A stretch of DNA of 15,939 nt, taken from an uncultured Lentisphaeria bacterium (GTDB taxonomy: Bacteria > Verrucomicrobiota > Lentisphaeria > Victivallales > UBA1829). The translations under genes were made by a program, and so were the position numbers. Position 1 is the first letter of the stretch, and each line of letters opens with the position of its first letter. The stretch is from positions 1 through 15,939 of the forward strand of contig CAJMAW010000074.1 in the NCBI GenBank assembly GCA_905211485.1, in the 5' to 3' direction. The notes beneath the pieces are model-generated. The model saw nothing but the letters and a program-made list of their open reading frames with translations, ran no database searches and was not told the origin of the DNA. Below are positions 14,661-15,939 of this stretch, one piece after another.

Positions 14661-15488
14661 ATGACCGGGCACAAAAGCAAAGCGTCCGCCGGGAACTCAA
14701 GCCTTCCGGGATCCCCGTTCACCCTCATCGAACTTCTGGTCGTCATTGCGATCATCGCCATCCTTGCCGGGCTGCTCATGCCGGCGCTGGGAGCGGCGCG
14801 GGAAAAAGGAAAGGCGCTCAACTGCCTGAGCAATCTCAAACAGCTGGGACTAGCCACCCTTTCCTACGTCAACGATTCCAAGGAATATTTTCCCCTTGCC
14901 GCAGAAGACATGAATTCGGCCAACAACAAACGCTGGTGCGGAGAAAGGAACAGCGCAAGCGAACCTTACGATCCGGCGAAATCTCCGCTCGCGCCCTATC
15001 TCGGGAAGAACGGCCAGATCAAGGAATGTCCCTCGATCCAGCAGTTCTTCTCCCAGGGGAGCAACAGTTTTGAAAGCGGAAACGGCGGATACGGATACAA
15101 CTATATTTATATCGGAAGCGGGGGATGGAAAACATGGGATCAGGCGGGAAGCGCAGATGTCTTCCGCATCTCCACGAAACTGGGAGCCGTACGCAATCCG
15201 GCGGAAACGGTTCTCTTCGCCGACTCCGCTTTCACGGACAATTATCAGCCGGACGGAAAACTCATCGAATACCATGTCCTCGAAGGCTATTTCCCCTACT
15301 GGAGCTATGAAATGACTCCGTCCACCCATTTCAGGCATCAGGACGCCGTCAACGCCGTTTTTGCCGACGGTCACGCCGAACCCGTCCACGGGGAAGCCTC
15401 CTCTACCTATTCCAACTTCTATGAGAAAATCAGAATCGGAGTCTTTGGGAACAGCGATTATCTTCTGAAATTCGACAAGGATCTCTGA
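14661..15488 (+). CDS. type IV pilin-like/pseudopilin protein with H-x9-DG motif
   Basis: 275-residue envelope protein with a prepilin-type N-terminus: FTLIELLVVIAIIAILAG at residues 20-37, with Glu24 at mature position 5. It belongs to the large PVC group of DUF1559-like proteins: NCLSNLKQLGLATLSYVND follows the membrane helix, and H226 with D236-G237 forms the H-x9-DG tail motif (FADGHAEPVHG). Residue -1 of the expected cleavage site is proline, not glycine, as seen in other Lentisphaerae relatives, so processing may differ from classical prepilins. Start 14661 was chosen because AGGAG lies 5 bases upstream; an upstream in-frame ATG at 14616 falls inside the post-aptamer hairpin. It is controlled by the cobalamin-type riboswitch at 14501. 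Exact function is unknown. Confidence 0.9.
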   Translation: MTGHKSKASAGNSSLPGSPFTLIELLVVIAIIAILAGLLMPALGAAREKGKALNCLSNLKQLGLATLSYVNDSKEYFPLAAEDMNSANNKRWCGERNSASEPYDPAKSPLAPYLGKNGQIKECPSIQQFFSQGSNSFESGNGGYGYNYIYIGSGGWKTWDQAGSADVFRISTKLGAVRNPAETVLFADSAFTDNYQPDGKLIEYHVLEGYFPYWSYEMTPSTHFRHQDAVNAVFADGHAEPVHGEASSTYSNFYEKIRIGVFGNSDYLLKFDKDL

Positions 15489-15550
15489 AAAAAATGCTTT
15501 CCTCCTCCCCCTCTTCTTCTCCGCACACTGGAGTTCCCGCAAACGCCACG

Positions 15551-15579
15551 GATCCTGCAATCGATTCGGATTCAGGATC
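15551..15579 (+). terminator. weak terminator-like hairpin after the pseudopilin gene
   Basis: GATCCTG (15551-15557) pairs with CAGGATC (15573-15579) across a 15-base loop, followed by TTTCCTGTTTT. The long loop and interrupted T run make it a weak candidate. Confidence 0.3.
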
Positions 15580-15750
15580 TTTCCTGTTTTCAGAGGAAGA
15601 GTCACACAGGCGCGGACGCTTTCCGTTTCCAGCGGGAGGGGATTCTTTTCTGAATCGATTCCGTATTTCTTTCACATCTTTCTCCAGTTCTTTTCCCGGT
15701 TTCTTTCTTTTCTTTTTTAACTACATCTTTTAGTATTTCTATTCTACGTT

Positions 15751-15939
15751 TTATGTAATTATATATATCATAAACTGTTTTACTACATTTGTTATAAATA
15801 AATATCTTGTTTTTCCTGCTAGGTCTTTCATAAATTTGTAGTTAATGTTTTTTTCAAAGTGTGTTTTTATTAAATTTGTTATGTCAGGCTCTGATTTTTC
15901 GTTTATTTCTAATGCAATTAGATATTTATTATTTAAGTG
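15751..15939 (-). CDS. 3' end of an AT-rich gene of unknown function
   Basis: An open frame enters from the right edge on the minus strand and runs 62 codons to TAA at 15751-15753. The residues (starting HLNNKYLIALEINEKSEPDI, later KFMKDLAGKTRYLF and ending VVKQFMIYIIT) are rich in Lys, Asn and Ile, with AT-ending codons unlike every other gene here. No family was recognised. The frame has no internal stop despite the very high AT content, where stops are frequent by chance, and its composition is protein-like. Start and N-terminus lie outside the window. It converges on the pseudopilin gene. Confidence 0.65.
   Translation of the reverse strand, partial: HLNNKYLIALEINEKSEPDITNLIKTHFEKNINYKFMKDLAGKTRYLFITNVVKQFMIYIIT

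Overview
The window looks like chromosomal DNA from a PVC-group bacterium, most likely Lentisphaerae (Victivallis-like). The evidence is indirect. There is a pseudopilin-type protein with FTLIELLVVIAIIAILAG and an H-x9-DG tail motif, a GntR/LacI-type hybrid regulator and a GH-D-like putative sugar hydrolase, a combination common in that phylum. GC is moderate to high until the last ~220 bases, where it falls sharply. No phylogenetic test could be run.

Layout: (1) 1-1263, minus: N-terminal part of valyl-tRNA synthetase, cut by the left edge. (2) 1654-2274, plus: a secreted hypothetical protein with its own strong promoter and a clear terminator. (3) 2555-5711, minus: a two-gene unit of a membrane histidine kinase followed by a COG2509 FAD-dependent oxidoreductase. 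The kinase reading frame is broken at a run of seven T. A -1 shift there restores the last ATP-binding motif and ends in an ATGA overlap with the oxidoreductase start. (4) 5997-8379, plus: a tightly coupled operon of an RlmD-like rRNA methyltransferase, RadC and AcpS, joined by two ATGA overlaps. (5) 8811-9818, plus: a GntR-family regulator with a sugar-sensor-like C-terminus. (6) 10075-11904, minus: leuC-leuD, isopropylmalate isomerase. (7) 12074-14314, plus: an XRE-cupin regulator divergent from leuC, then a GH-D-like putative glycosidase. A 14-bp perfect palindrome lies between leuC and the regulator. (8) 14481-15488, plus: a promoter, a well-formed cobalamin-riboswitch aptamer and a pseudopilin-like gene with no obvious B12 role. 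(9) 15751-15939, minus: the 3' end of an AT-rich gene of unknown function, probably acquired horizontally.

Most of the window is housekeeping: translation, RNA modification, leucine synthesis and acyl-carrier-protein activation. The parts worth attention are the B12-type riboswitch in front of a pseudopilin, the frame-broken histidine kinase with microsatellite-like linkers, the palindrome in the leuC/regulator promoter region, the unassigned GH-D-like protein, and the abrupt composition change at the right edge. No CRISPR array, transposase, tRNA or rRNA was seen.
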